The notes beneath the pieces are model-generated. The model saw only the letters and a list, made by a program, of their open reading frames with translations. It did no database searches and had not been told where the DNA came from. Source: Candidatus Methanocorpusculum equi (GTDB taxonomy: Archaea; Halobacteriota; Methanomicrobia; Methanomicrobiales; Methanocorpusculaceae). Taken from it: a stretch of DNA of 11,457 bases. The stretch lies in the NCBI GenBank assembly GCA_018065685.1, contig JAGHSU010000097.1, forward strand, positions 1 to 11,457, read 5' to 3'. Positions 1 to 5,851 of the stretch are shown here, in pieces; position 1 is the first letter of the stretch, and each line of letters starts with the position of its first letter. The position numbers and the translations under genes were made by a program.

Positions 1-201
1 GGAAGCACCGCAGTCGAGGATACCGACAAGAGAAACTGGAAGATGACCTTATCCGGCGAGACAGCCGCAGGCGACCCGTTCAAGCTCCTCGTGGACGAGT
101 CCTACGCAACCCTTTCCGGATACCATCTGGAAGCAACCCTGCAGACATTCGAGACCTGGGCAGACGCTCAGACCGAGCTTTCCACGGCTCCTGCAGCATA
201 G
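1..201 (+). CDS. C-terminal end of an unrecognised protein (partial)
   Basis: An open frame runs in from the left edge and ends at TAG 199-201, giving 66 visible residues. It contains NWKMTLSGETAAGDPFKLL followed by a segment rich in Leu, Glu and Thr, and ends in STAPAA. There are no cysteines and no obvious membrane segment or catalytic motif. I do not recognise the family. It lies 52 bases upstream of a small gene on the same strand with a strong ribosome binding site, so the two may be co-transcribed and closed by the hairpin at 540-568. A structural protein of a provirus or other accessory module is conceivable, but this rests only on gene size and context. The start lies outside the window. 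Confidence that it is coding is moderate; function is unknown. Confidence 0.55.
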   Translation, partial: GSTAVEDTDKRNWKMTLSGETAAGDPFKLLVDESYATLSGYHLEATLQTFETWADAQTELSTAPAA

Positions 202-253
202 ACGGACGGTCCTTTCCGCTCCTCTGCAGCAGATTGTCAGGAGGTAATGCTCC

Positions 254-457
254 ATGACAGCATGTACGGCAGCGCTTAGAGTGCTTTTAATGGCACTCCC
301 GGCCATCCTGCCTGCTCTGAAATCACTGGCAACGGCTTTCCTCGAATGGGTCACCGCCCGGCTTAGACACGATACCGAACGGCTCAAAAAAGAGACCGGG
401 GCTGGTTCCGGCTCGTCCGGGGAAGTGTATGTCAGTGATGAGGAATTGTTTGAATGA
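254..457 (+). CDS. Small membrane-anchored hypothetical protein
   Basis: A 67-residue protein. ATG at 254 is preceded by AGGAGGT at 238-244 with 9 bases of spacing, one of the best Shine-Dalgarno matches in the window, which is the main reason to accept the gene. Residues about 6-28 form one hydrophobic segment rich in Ala, Leu and Pro, followed by a basic/acidic stretch (residues 34-47, many Arg, Glu and Lys), a Gly/Ser-rich linker (GAGSGSSG) and an acidic tail ending DEELFE. The shape is a single-pass membrane protein with a charged domain. Small proviral proteins such as holins can look like this, but no family is recognised and I do not assign that function. It follows the partial gene ending at 201 and is the last gene before the hairpin terminator. 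Confidence 0.6.
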   Translation: MTACTAALRVLLMALPAILPALKSLATAFLEWVTARLRHDTERLKKETGAGSGSSGEVYVSDEELFE

Positions 458-462
458 TGAAT

Positions 463-471
463 AAAGGAGGG
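463..471 (+). promoter_or_regulatory. Ribosome-binding-site-like word without a gene
   Basis: AAAGGAGGG lies 6 bases after the stop codon of the small membrane protein. It is a good Shine-Dalgarno match, but no start codon at normal spacing opens a frame of useful length: a GTG overlaps it at 471-473, and the next TTG at 495 opens only eight codons. It may be the remnant of a downstream gene that has been lost. A chance match cannot be excluded. Confidence 0.3.
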
Positions 472-483
472 TGATTCCCGCCG

Positions 484-517
484 CAGCACAGATTTGTTCA
501 CAGCACAGATTTGTTCA
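484..517 (+). repeat. Perfect 17-bp tandem direct repeat
   Basis: CAGCACAGATTTGTTCA occurs at 484-500 and again at 501-517 with no mismatch and no gap. It lies between the ribosome-binding-site-like word at 463-471 and the hairpin terminator at 540. The sequence is not low complexity, so the duplication is probably recent, by slippage or recombination. Confidence 0.9.
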
Positions 518-539
518 TAAACTGATACTTTACTATCAT

Positions 540-587
540 CCCCGGGGTTTTGTTTGTCCTACCCGGGGCCTCTTTTATTTTTTACTC
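540..587 (+). terminator. Hairpin terminator with T-rich tail
   Basis: CCCCGGG at 540-546 can pair perfectly with CCCGGGG at 562-568 around a 15-base loop, and the stem is followed by the T-rich tract TCTTTTATTTTTT. It sits after the partial gene and small membrane protein at the left edge, so it likely ends that transcript. A stable GC hairpin followed directly by a T tract is more typical of bacterial or phage intrinsic terminators than of ordinary archaeal oligo-T terminators. Confidence 0.65.
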
Positions 588-604
588 CGGAGGGAAAGAA
601 ATTC

Positions 605-935
605 TGAACGGTTAGTGTCCCCTCGGGTTTCTCCCGAGGGGCAGAATTTCCTTCCCCAGTCTGCGGGGTCTGCGTTCTTGTTGCACATACCCATGTTAGT
701 TACAACCTCGTAAGAAAGTCTGCGTCACGAGGTCTGCGCTCTTGTTGCCCATACCCATCGTCAACTACAACAACCTGCAAAGAACACCCGCACTAATATC
801 CATTAAATCCCTCTCCCCCCAAGCGAGCCGCCCGCACCCCACGATTGACGAGAGTCCCTGTTTTTCTCCCGAGGGGCAGATTTTCTTTCCCCGGTCTGCG
901 AGGGGCGAGTGGCTTTATGAAAAAGAACACCCGCG
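605..935. repeat. Cluster of short dispersed intergenic repeats
   Basis: The gene-free stretch 588-960 holds three repeat types. (1) A 37-base block at 629-665 recurs at 864-900 with three mismatches. The first copy belongs to a perfect 9-bp hairpin (CCCCTCGGG 619-627 with CCCGAGGGG 633-641); the second lacks the left arm. (2) A block beginning GGTCTGCG at 667-706 recurs at 731-771 and its core recurs at 5728-5752. (3) A word at 766-791 (TACAACAAC then GAACACCCGC) recurs in part at 923-935 and in both arms of the palindrome at 3563-3859. Open frames across this stretch have no ribosome binding site and span the repeats, so I do not call genes here. Confidence 0.75.
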
Positions 936-960
936 GCTGCCTGGAAGCACCCTCCTCCTC

Positions 961-979
961 AAAAAACCTGAAAAAAGAA
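961..979 (-). terminator. Oligo-T terminator after iorBA
   Basis: On the minus strand the iorB stop codon TAA is followed at once by TTCTTTTTTCAGGTTTTTTG, two runs of six T. Archaeal RNA polymerase commonly stops at such tracts without a hairpin, so this is the likely end of the iorA-iorB transcript. Confidence 0.6.
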
Positions 980-1564
980 TTACGCGCCTGCCTCTTTCCC
1001 GAGTGCAAACGCTTTTACATTAATATCCACCGTCTTTGGCGGAACATTGCGTCTTACCGACTCTTCGAGCGACTTTGCCGCGATGGGAAGCACATGTGAT
1101 GCGGCGCCCAGAAGAACTATATTTGCCGCAAGCGGGCTTCCCGCCTCTGCTGCCGTCTTTGTCGCATCAAAGATAATCACCTTCTGACCGCCTGCCTTGA
1201 GCTCTGCTTCCGCATCCTCAATCTTCGGGACCGGAAGACCTGCGGAAAAGACCGACGTCGGGACTACCATCTCGCGGTTTACTACGATAGTGCCCGCAGG
1301 TTTTACAAAGTGTCTGTAGCGCAGAGCCTCCAGAACATCAAATGCGATTAAAAGGTCCGAGGTTCCTGCCGGGATGAGAGAGCCGAACTTCCCGTCGATT
1401 CTGATATGCGTCTCAACAGAGCCGCCTCTCTGCGACATACCATGCGTCTCAGCCCCCCGGACATGACGTCCTTCAATGACGCAGGCATCTCCTAACACGT
1501 TTGATGCAAGAATCGTGCCCTGCCCGCCGATTCCGACAATTAAACAGTCAAAACTCTTCTTCAT
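980..1564 (-). CDS. iorB: Indolepyruvate ferredoxin oxidoreductase, beta subunit
   Basis: A 194-residue protein, normal length for IorB. It forms the gamma-type catalytic domain of 2-oxoacid:ferredoxin oxidoreductases and works with IorA to convert aryl pyruvates such as indolepyruvate to aryl-acetyl-CoA, CO2 and reduced ferredoxin in the cytoplasm. The glycine-rich motif GIGGQG is at residues 11-16 and the family motif HGMSQRGGSV at 41-50. Its ATG overlaps the iorA stop codon by four bases (ATGA at 1561-1564). Inside the end of iorA, GGGGGTGA just before the start provides a ribosome binding site, so the two subunits are translationally coupled. In methanogens this enzyme is also linked to making aromatic amino acids from aryl acetates, the reverse direction; which direction applies here cannot be told. 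The identification is secure. Confidence 0.95.
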   Translation of the reverse strand: MKKSFDCLIVGIGGQGTILASNVLGDACVIEGRHVRGAETHGMSQRGGSVETHIRIDGKFGSLIPAGTSDLLIAFDVLEALRYRHFVKPAGTIVVNREMVVPTSVFSAGLPVPKIEDAEAELKAGGQKVIIFDATKTAAEAGSPLAANIVLLGAASHVLPIAAKSLEESVRRNVPPKTVDINVKAFALGKEAGA

Positions 1565-3348
1565 TCCTTCACCCCCGCCTTACGGATTGCACCCGCAGGA
1601 CAGATATCCGCACAGACACCGCATCCCGTACATGCCGCGGTAATCTTTGCACATCCGTCCGCATCGGACTCGATTGCGGGGCATCCGTACCTGATGCACG
1701 CTCCGCACTTCGTACAGCGGGAGGCGTCTGCCAGATATCTGCTGCGTTTGATTCCGAGGCGCTTATTCATAATAACGCACGGCTGCTTTGCAATGATGAC
1801 CTTTACCCCTTTCTTCTCCTTTGCATCCTTTAAGACCGAGAGGAGGTGTGTTAAGTCATAGGGGTCCACCGTCTCCACAAAGGAGACACCGCAGGCCTTT
1901 ACGAGCTCTTCGAGGGAGATCTTCGGAGAGGGCACGCCGGTTGCAGTGCATCCTGTGTTCGGATTCGGCTGATGGCCGGTCATTGCGGTGATTCTGTTGT
2001 CGAGGATGATAAGTGTCTGGTTTGCGCCGTTGTAGACCGCATTGATAAGTCCGTTGATTCCTGTATGGAGGAACGTCGAGTCGCCGATGGTAGATACTAC
2101 CTCTGCCCCCTCCACTGCGTGTGCGATTCCGGAACCTACCGTCACCGAGGCACCCATGCATATGGTGGTATCAACCGCACCAAGCTGCAGACCTAAGGTG
2201 TAGCAGCCGATATCCGAGGGGAAGATGCCGTCCTTAAACACCTTGCGCATCGCATAGAAGACCGAGCGGTGCAGACATCCCGGGCATAAAATCGGGGGAC
2301 GGACAGGAACCTCTGCGGGAGCTCCTGCTTTCGGGAGCGGGTTTTTCATAAAGCCTGCCTTTTCCATAAATGATGCGGTGGAAGCGGTTGAAAACTCTCC
2401 CTCGTGCGGGACCGTGCCGTCGAGCTTTCCATGCACTGCGGTATTTTTGTCAGCAACGGAGAGCACCATCTCTTCGATAACGGGCATCAGCTCTTCGATG
2501 ACGAGAATCTCCGTGTGCTTTGATACAACATCTCTAAGCCACTCGCGGTCAATCGGGTAAGCACCGATTTTGATAAAGGAGATGTCGCCTGGCATAATCT
2601 CTGCAGCATACGAGGCTGAGATGCCTCCTGCAATCACCGCTTTTTTCCCGCGGATTTCTGCGGAGTTGTACCCGGCAGATACCAGATACTTTGCGACCTC
2701 ACTTTGTTTTTTCGTAAGTTCGACATGAAGGAGCCGCGTGTGCGCGGGAACAACCACATACTGTTTCGGGTTTTTCCCGAAAGCGCCTTTCCTTCCGGAT
2801 GCTGCAGGCTCTCCGAGTTCCACATCGCCTTTTGAGTGGCAGATGCGGGTTGTTGGTCTGAAGAGTACCGGAAGCCGGAACTTTTCCGAGATTTCCCATG
2901 CCGCTTTGACAAAATCGTGCGCTTCCTGCACCGAGGACGGGTCGAGGCAGGGAATCTGCGCGAACTTTGCGTACATGCGCGAGTCCTGTTCGTTCTGCGA
3001 GCTGTGCGCGAACGGGTCGTCCGCGGACAAAATGACGAATCCGCCTTTTGTTCCGGTGTATGAGGAGGTCATTAAGGGGTCTGCTGCCACGTTGAGTCCC
3101 ACATGCTTCATGGTGACAAGCGAACGAAGCCCGCACCAGCTTGCAGCAAGCGCCTGTTCGAATGCGACTTTTTCATTTACCGACCATTCCACGTAGTACG
3201 GCCGCTCCTGCACGGCGCGCAGGGTATCGATTACCTCTGATGAAGGGGTTCCCGGGTACCCTGCGGCGAAATCGATGCCTGCCTCGCGGCATGCGTGCGC
3301 TACGGCATCGTTTCCGAGAAGATATTGTTTCACGGGGGTGTTTTCCAT
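1561..3348 (-). CDS. iorA: Indolepyruvate ferredoxin oxidoreductase, alpha subunit
   Basis: A 595-residue protein, full length for IorA. The N-terminal pyrimidine-binding domain opens with LLGNDAVAHACREAGI and AGYPGTPSSEVID. The thiamine diphosphate motif begins with GDS at residues 422-424 and reaches Asn451 (ILDN). The C-terminus carries two [4Fe-4S] sites: C545-x2-C-x2-C-x4-C556 and C573-x2-C-x2-C-x3-C583. The x4 spacing of the first cluster is known for this family. With IorB it oxidises aryl pyruvates using CoA and ferredoxin. The ATG at 3348 fits the family N-terminus and no other start fits, but no Shine-Dalgarno precedes it, so the mRNA may be leaderless or use an unusual leader (see the element at 3373-3402). 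It is the first gene of the iorA-iorB operon. Confidence 0.96.
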   Translation of the reverse strand: MENTPVKQYLLGNDAVAHACREAGIDFAAGYPGTPSSEVIDTLRAVQERPYYVEWSVNEKVAFEQALAASWCGLRSLVTMKHVGLNVAADPLMTSSYTGTKGGFVILSADDPFAHSSQNEQDSRMYAKFAQIPCLDPSSVQEAHDFVKAAWEISEKFRLPVLFRPTTRICHSKGDVELGEPAASGRKGAFGKNPKQYVVVPAHTRLLHVELTKKQSEVAKYLVSAGYNSAEIRGKKAVIAGGISASYAAEIMPGDISFIKIGAYPIDREWLRDVVSKHTEILVIEELMPVIEEMVLSVADKNTAVHGKLDGTVPHEGEFSTASTASFMEKAGFMKNPLPKAGAPAEVPVRPPILCPGCLHRSVFYAMRKVFKDGIFPSDIGCYTLGLQLGAVDTTICMGASVTVGSGIAHAVEGAEVVSTIGDSTFLHTGINGLINAVYNGANQTLIILDNRITAMTGHQPNPNTGCTATGVPSPKISLEELVKACGVSFVETVDPYDLTHLLSVLKDAKEKKGVKVIIAKQPCVIMNKRLGIKRSRYLADASRCTKCGACIRYGCPAIESDADGCAKITAACTGCGVCADICPAGAIRKAGVKE

Positions 3349-3372
3349 AATTTCATATATATTGGTTATCTC

Positions 3373-3402
3373 AGGGGATTAACTCTGCGGCTCTGTCGCC
3401 GC
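3373..3402 (-). promoter_or_regulatory. Upstream element of iorA shared with the flavoprotein gene
   Basis: On the plus strand AGGGGATTAACTCTGCGG (3373-3390) matches AGGGGATAAACTCTGCGG (10570-10587) in 17 of 18 bases. Both lie just before a minus-strand gene, 25 and 22 bases from the ATG. Here the GCGGC at 3387-3391 can pair with GCCGC at 3398-3402, so on the minus strand a hairpin precedes the conserved word. It could be a leaderless promoter (the AT-rich core lies about 30 bases from the ATG) or a leader element transcribed from the AT-rich box at 3419-3428. The sequence alone does not decide. Confidence 0.45.
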
Positions 3403-3418
3403 GGCATCGTGCCGAAGG

Positions 3419-3428
3419 ATATTTATAC
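3419..3428 (+). promoter_or_regulatory. TATA box of tRNA-Ile, possibly bidirectional
   Basis: ATATTTATAC at 3419-3428 is centred about 32 bases before the tRNA 5' end, as expected for an archaeal TATA box with transcription starting a few bases before the mature end. Read on the minus strand it is GTATAAATAT, also a good TATA box, which would start a transcript near 3397 and give iorA a leader of about 50 bases. A single box serving both directions is an inference. Confidence 0.55.
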
Positions 3429-3455
3429 TGATAATGCCTACGTAATAAGGTAATT

Positions 3456-3529
3456 GGGCGCGTAGCATAGCTAGGTGGCGCGCCCGGCTGATAACCGGGA
3501 GGTCATGAGATCGAATCTCATCGTGCCCA
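3456..3529 (+). tRNA. tRNA-Ile (GAT anticodon)
   Basis: A complete cloverleaf of 74 bases. The acceptor arm GGGCGCG (3456-3462) pairs with CGTGCCC (3522-3528), with one G-T wobble. The anticodon stem CCCGG/CCGGG encloses loop CTGATAA with GAT at 3490-3492, so it reads ATC and ATT isoleucine codons. The T stem is ATGAG/CTCAT (3505-3509, 3517-3521), and the discriminator base is A3529. CCA is not encoded, as is common in Archaea. There is no intron. Two oddities: the D stem has an A-C mismatch (3467 and 3479, standard positions 12 and 23), and the T loop starts with A (3510, standard position 54) where T is usual. It has its own TATA box and an oligo-T terminator. Confidence 0.95.
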
Positions 3530-3530
3530 C

Positions 3531-3546
3531 TGTTTTTTTGTTTTTC
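3531..3546 (+). terminator. Oligo-T terminator of tRNA-Ile
   Basis: Two bases after the discriminator base comes TGTTTTTTTGTTTTTC, runs of seven and five T. This is a typical archaeal end signal for a short stable RNA and implies that the palindrome downstream is not normally part of the tRNA transcript. Confidence 0.65.
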
Positions 3547-3562
3547 TGTTGTTTTGGTTTTT

Positions 3563-3859
3563 CGTAACTATTCAACAGCATCACACGGGTGTTTTGGCGG
3601 TTGTTGCAACCGATAGTGCGGCGTTGACTCCAAAACCGCAAATCTACGCAAGCCGCACGGCAGAGCCGTGCTCCAACTTCGAGACTTCGTCTCTCGTTAA
3701 TCGCAGCCCTTTAGCACCCGCGTTTGGCCCTGCTTAAGCCGCAGACCCGAAGGGCATGCGGCTTGTGTAGATTTGCGTAGATTTGCGGTTTAAGGGGCCA
3801 ACGCCGCACTATCGGTTACAACAACGTGTAGAACACACGAAGGCAGCTGAATTGTTACG
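3563..3859. repeat. 297-bp imperfect palindromic element (MITE-like)
   Basis: The stretch 3563-3655 is matched in inverse complement by about 3757-3859. The outer ends CGTAAC (3563-3568) and GTTACG (3854-3859) pair, as do inner blocks such as CGATAGTGCGGCGTTG on the left with CAACGCCGCACTATCG on the right. The right arm has an extra 10-base unit (GTAGATTTGC at 3767-3776 and 3777-3786). The centre holds smaller hairpins: GCACGGC/GCCGTGC and GAGAC/GTCTC. Words in both arms match the dispersed repeat at 766-791. No transposase is present and no clear target-site duplication is visible, so a non-autonomous element or structured repeat is suggested rather than an insertion sequence. An open frame through it has no ribosome binding site and is not called. 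Confidence 0.8.
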
Positions 3860-4055
3860 TTTTCTTCCGCTGTTCTTCGTATTCCGGCTCCCGTCCGCAG
3901 CCTGTCCCGCAAACCAAAACATCCTGCGCGCACAACTCCTGCGGACGGTTTGAAAGCCCCTCTTTGCGGATTTTAGTCAGAGAACACCCCTGCCGCATCG
4001 AAAACAGTCCGGAAAACAGCCGGGGAAAAGAAGGGTTTCTGTTGCTCCTCAACAT
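3855..4055 (-). CDS. Doubtful small ORF with cysteines
   Basis: An open frame of 66 codons fills the gap between the palindrome and the symporter promoter on the minus strand. Its C-terminal half has CAQDVLVCGTGC and then a charged tail (REPEYEEQRKKT), which could suit a small metal-binding protein. Against it: the stop overlaps the outer arm of the palindrome, neither ATG (4055 or 3998) has a ribosome binding site, and a TATA-like stretch at 4061-4070 lies too close to the first ATG to start transcription ahead of it. It resembles no family I know. It may be a remnant or chance frame. Confidence 0.25.
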   Translation of the reverse strand: MLRSNRNPSFPRLFSGLFSMRQGCSLTKIRKEGLSNRPQELCAQDVLVCGTGCGREPEYEEQRKKT

Positions 4056-4066
4056 TCAATAGTTAT

Positions 4067-4109
4067 ATATTGTTACAATATCATGCATATCTTTATATTC
4101 CCTGAGGAG
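4067..4109 (+). promoter_or_regulatory. Promoter and possible operator of the symporter gene
   Basis: CTTTATATT at about 4091-4099 is a good TATA box 25-30 bases before the ATG at 4124, giving a very short leader. Just upstream, ATATTGTTACAATAT at 4067-4081 is a perfect inverted repeat (7 bases each side of a central T), the usual shape of a dimeric regulator site. GAGGAG at 4103-4108 lies 15 bases before the ATG, a little far for a ribosome binding site, so initiation may be close to leaderless. Confidence 0.5.
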
Positions 4110-4123
4110 AAACTATTTATTGT

Positions 4124-5656
4124 ATGGCTTTCTACGATGGATTAAGCAGCGTTATTGATTTCGCTGATACCTGGGTGTGGTATATAGCCTTCGTGTTCCT
4201 GGTGGGATTCGGCATTTTTGCCGCTATCAGAGCCAAGGGAATTCAGCTCACCCGGTTAGGCGAAGCATGTAAAGTTGCTTTCACGGGAATCAGAGAAAAG
4301 AAGGGGAAGCATGTTATCTCCTCTTTCCAGGCATTCTGCGTCAGCATGGGTGCCAGAATCGGTGTTGGAAATATCGCCGGTGTCGCAACCGCAATTGTGA
4401 TGGGTGGACCCGGTGCAGTATTCTGGATGTGGATTTTCGCAATCATTGGTGCCGGAACCAGTTTCGTTGAAAACACTGTTGCACAGATTTACAAAGAAAA
4501 GAAAGGCGACGGCTACTTCCACGGCGGCCCTGCCTACTATGTGAAAAACGGTCTTGGAAAACCGAAGTTTGCTATTTTCATGGCAATCCTGATCATTGTC
4601 ACCTATGGTCTCTGTTTCATTGGTGTTCAGGCAAACCAGGCAAGTGCATCGCTTCAGACTGCATTTGCCGGCGTGTTCGGTGATGCATCCATCTCTGTTG
4701 CAGGAGCAGACATCGGACTTCTGACAATTATCATCGGTGCTGTCCTTGCACTGCTTTCCGCAGCAATCGTCTTTGGCGGTATCAGGAGAGTTGCCCGTGT
4801 ATCCACATGGTTAGTCCCCGCGATGGCAATCCTCTGGATGCTTCTTGCAATCATTCTGGTACTTGTTAACTTCACTCAGGTCTCCGCAGTTGTCGAGACA
4901 ATCTTCTCCTATGCATTCGGTGCACAGGCCTTTGTCGGCGGTGGAATCGGAGCAATGATTATGTGGGGTCTGAAGCGTGGAGTGTTCTCCAACGAGGCCG
5001 GTATCGGTTCTATCCCGAACGTTTCCGCGTCAGCACACGTAAAGCACCCGGTAAAGCAGGGATTAATCCAGATGATCGGTGTTTTAATTGATACCGTTGT
5101 CGTCTGTACCGCAACTGCATTCGTTATCATTATGTACACGAATGTTGCCTACCCCGGATACGACTTTGCAGCACAGGGACTCGCAGACAGTCTTGCAGGT
5201 TCCCCGCTCGTAGCAGAGGCACTTTCCGCAAGCTTCCTCGGTGCTGCTGCTCCGTACATCCTTGCAGTCTTCCTGCTGGTCTTTGCGTTCAGCAGTTTAA
5301 TCAGCTACTACTCCATGAGTGAAAGCAACGTCAGATTCATTACCCAGAAGAAATGGGCACTTGTTCTGCTCCGTATTGTAATCGTCCTTATGGTCTTCTT
5401 CTCGTCCATCTGGTCCATGACACTTGCATGGAACCTCGCAGACCTCTTCCAGGCACTGATGGGTATCTTCAACGTAGGTATCATCATCTTCCTTGCAAAA
5501 CATGCATGGACTGCGCTTACCGACTACTTCAACCAGAAGGCAGACGGTGTTGAGGAACCGGTCTTTGATCCGATGATCCTTTCCAGCCAGAAGGGAATTA
5601 CCTGCTGGCCTCCGAAGGAAGAGGATGATCTCGGAAGCAACGAAGGTATGAAATAA
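4124..5656 (+). CDS. agcS: Sodium:alanine/glycine symporter, AGCS family
   Basis: A 510-residue polytopic membrane protein (about 11 hydrophobic segments by eye) that takes up alanine, glycine or similar small amino acids with sodium. The family motif GVGNIAGVATAI is at residues 80-91, followed by GGPGAVFWMW and by GDGYFHGGPAYYV at 128-140. A second conserved block in the middle reads GLKRGVFSNEAGIGS and SAHVKHPVKQG. Length and motif order match the family, which includes the structurally known AgcS of Methanococcus maripaludis. The N-terminus is short with no cleavable signal, and the C-terminal tail (from about residue 475) is hydrophilic, ending EGMK. The gene stands alone: it has its own TATA box and operator-like palindrome before it and a strong terminator after it. 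The exact substrate cannot be read from sequence. Confidence 0.95.
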   Translation: MAFYDGLSSVIDFADTWVWYIAFVFLVGFGIFAAIRAKGIQLTRLGEACKVAFTGIREKKGKHVISSFQAFCVSMGARIGVGNIAGVATAIVMGGPGAVFWMWIFAIIGAGTSFVENTVAQIYKEKKGDGYFHGGPAYYVKNGLGKPKFAIFMAILIIVTYGLCFIGVQANQASASLQTAFAGVFGDASISVAGADIGLLTIIIGAVLALLSAAIVFGGIRRVARVSTWLVPAMAILWMLLAIILVLVNFTQVSAVVETIFSYAFGAQAFVGGGIGAMIMWGLKRGVFSNEAGIGSIPNVSASAHVKHPVKQGLIQMIGVLIDTVVVCTATAFVIIMYTNVAYPGYDFAAQGLADSLAGSPLVAEALSASFLGAAAPYILAVFLLVFAFSSLISYYSMSESNVRFITQKKWALVLLRIVIVLMVFFSSIWSMTLAWNLADLFQALMGIFNVGIIIFLAKHAWTALTDYFNQKADGVEEPVFDPMILSSQKGITCWPPKEEDDLGSNEGMK

Positions 5657-5686
5657 ACCGGATATCCGGTTTCATTCCTTTTTTTA
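5655..5686 (+). terminator. Palindromic terminator after the symporter gene
   Basis: AAACCGGATATCCGGTTT (5655-5672) is a perfect 18-bp palindrome that starts in the stop codon and is followed within a few bases by a run of seven T (about 5679-5685). It is likely the end of the symporter transcript. Confidence 0.75.
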
Positions 5687-5700
5687 ATCTATTCTGATAT

Positions 5701-5799
5701 TTTCAATCCGGTTGTAACTGACGTTTTGTCTGCGCTCTTGTTGCCAATACCCGCTCTCTGTTACAGGACGATAAAAAATACCGCAAAAGACGGATTGAA
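5701..5799. repeat. Dispersed repeat copy framed by a 10-bp inverted repeat
   Basis: TTTCAATCCG (5701-5710) and CGGATTGAAA (5790-5799) are perfect inverse complements 79 bases apart. Between them, 5728-5752 (TCTGCGCTCTTGTTGCC and then ATACCC) is nearly identical to 733-756 and similar to 669-693, so this is a third copy of the intergenic repeat. No open frame with a ribosome binding site is present. Apart from this and the lysS promoter I see nothing else in 5688-5850. Confidence 0.65.
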
Positions 5800-5851
5800 A
5801 TACGCCGGGGAACCAAACCTCCTCCCCGTCTTCCCGTACGCCTAACCCTCT

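Noticed and set aside
49..501. A 150-codon open frame on the minus strand at the left edge
   Set aside because: It is antisense to the partial gene and to the small membrane protein, which has a strong ribosome binding site. Its product is rich in Ser, Cys and Arg with no family character.
471..713. An 80-codon plus-strand frame starting at GTG 471
   Set aside because: The start codon overlaps the ribosome-binding-site-like word, and the frame runs through the tandem repeat, the terminator hairpin and the repeat cluster.
742..1099. Several open frames on both strands across the repeat cluster and the end of iorB
   Set aside because: They overlap iorB or repeats and lack ribosome binding sites; composition is what GC-rich shadow frames give.
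1501..3350. Many open frames of 60-150 codons on either strand inside iorA and iorB
   Set aside because: Shadows of two clearly identified genes with intact motifs throughout.
3354..3363. AT-rich box CATATATATT right before the iorA start, as the iorA TATA box
   Set aside because: It is only about 8 bases from the ATG, so transcription would begin inside the gene. Boxes further upstream fit better.
3549..3737. A 62-codon plus-strand frame in the palindrome
   Set aside because: It lies wholly inside the inverted repeat and has no ribosome binding site or family character.
5701..5799. A possible CRISPR repeat (ends resemble the TTTCAATCC / GGATTGAAA seen in some archaeal repeats)
   Set aside because: There is only one pair, inverted and 79 bases apart; no regularly spaced direct repeats and no cas gene are present.
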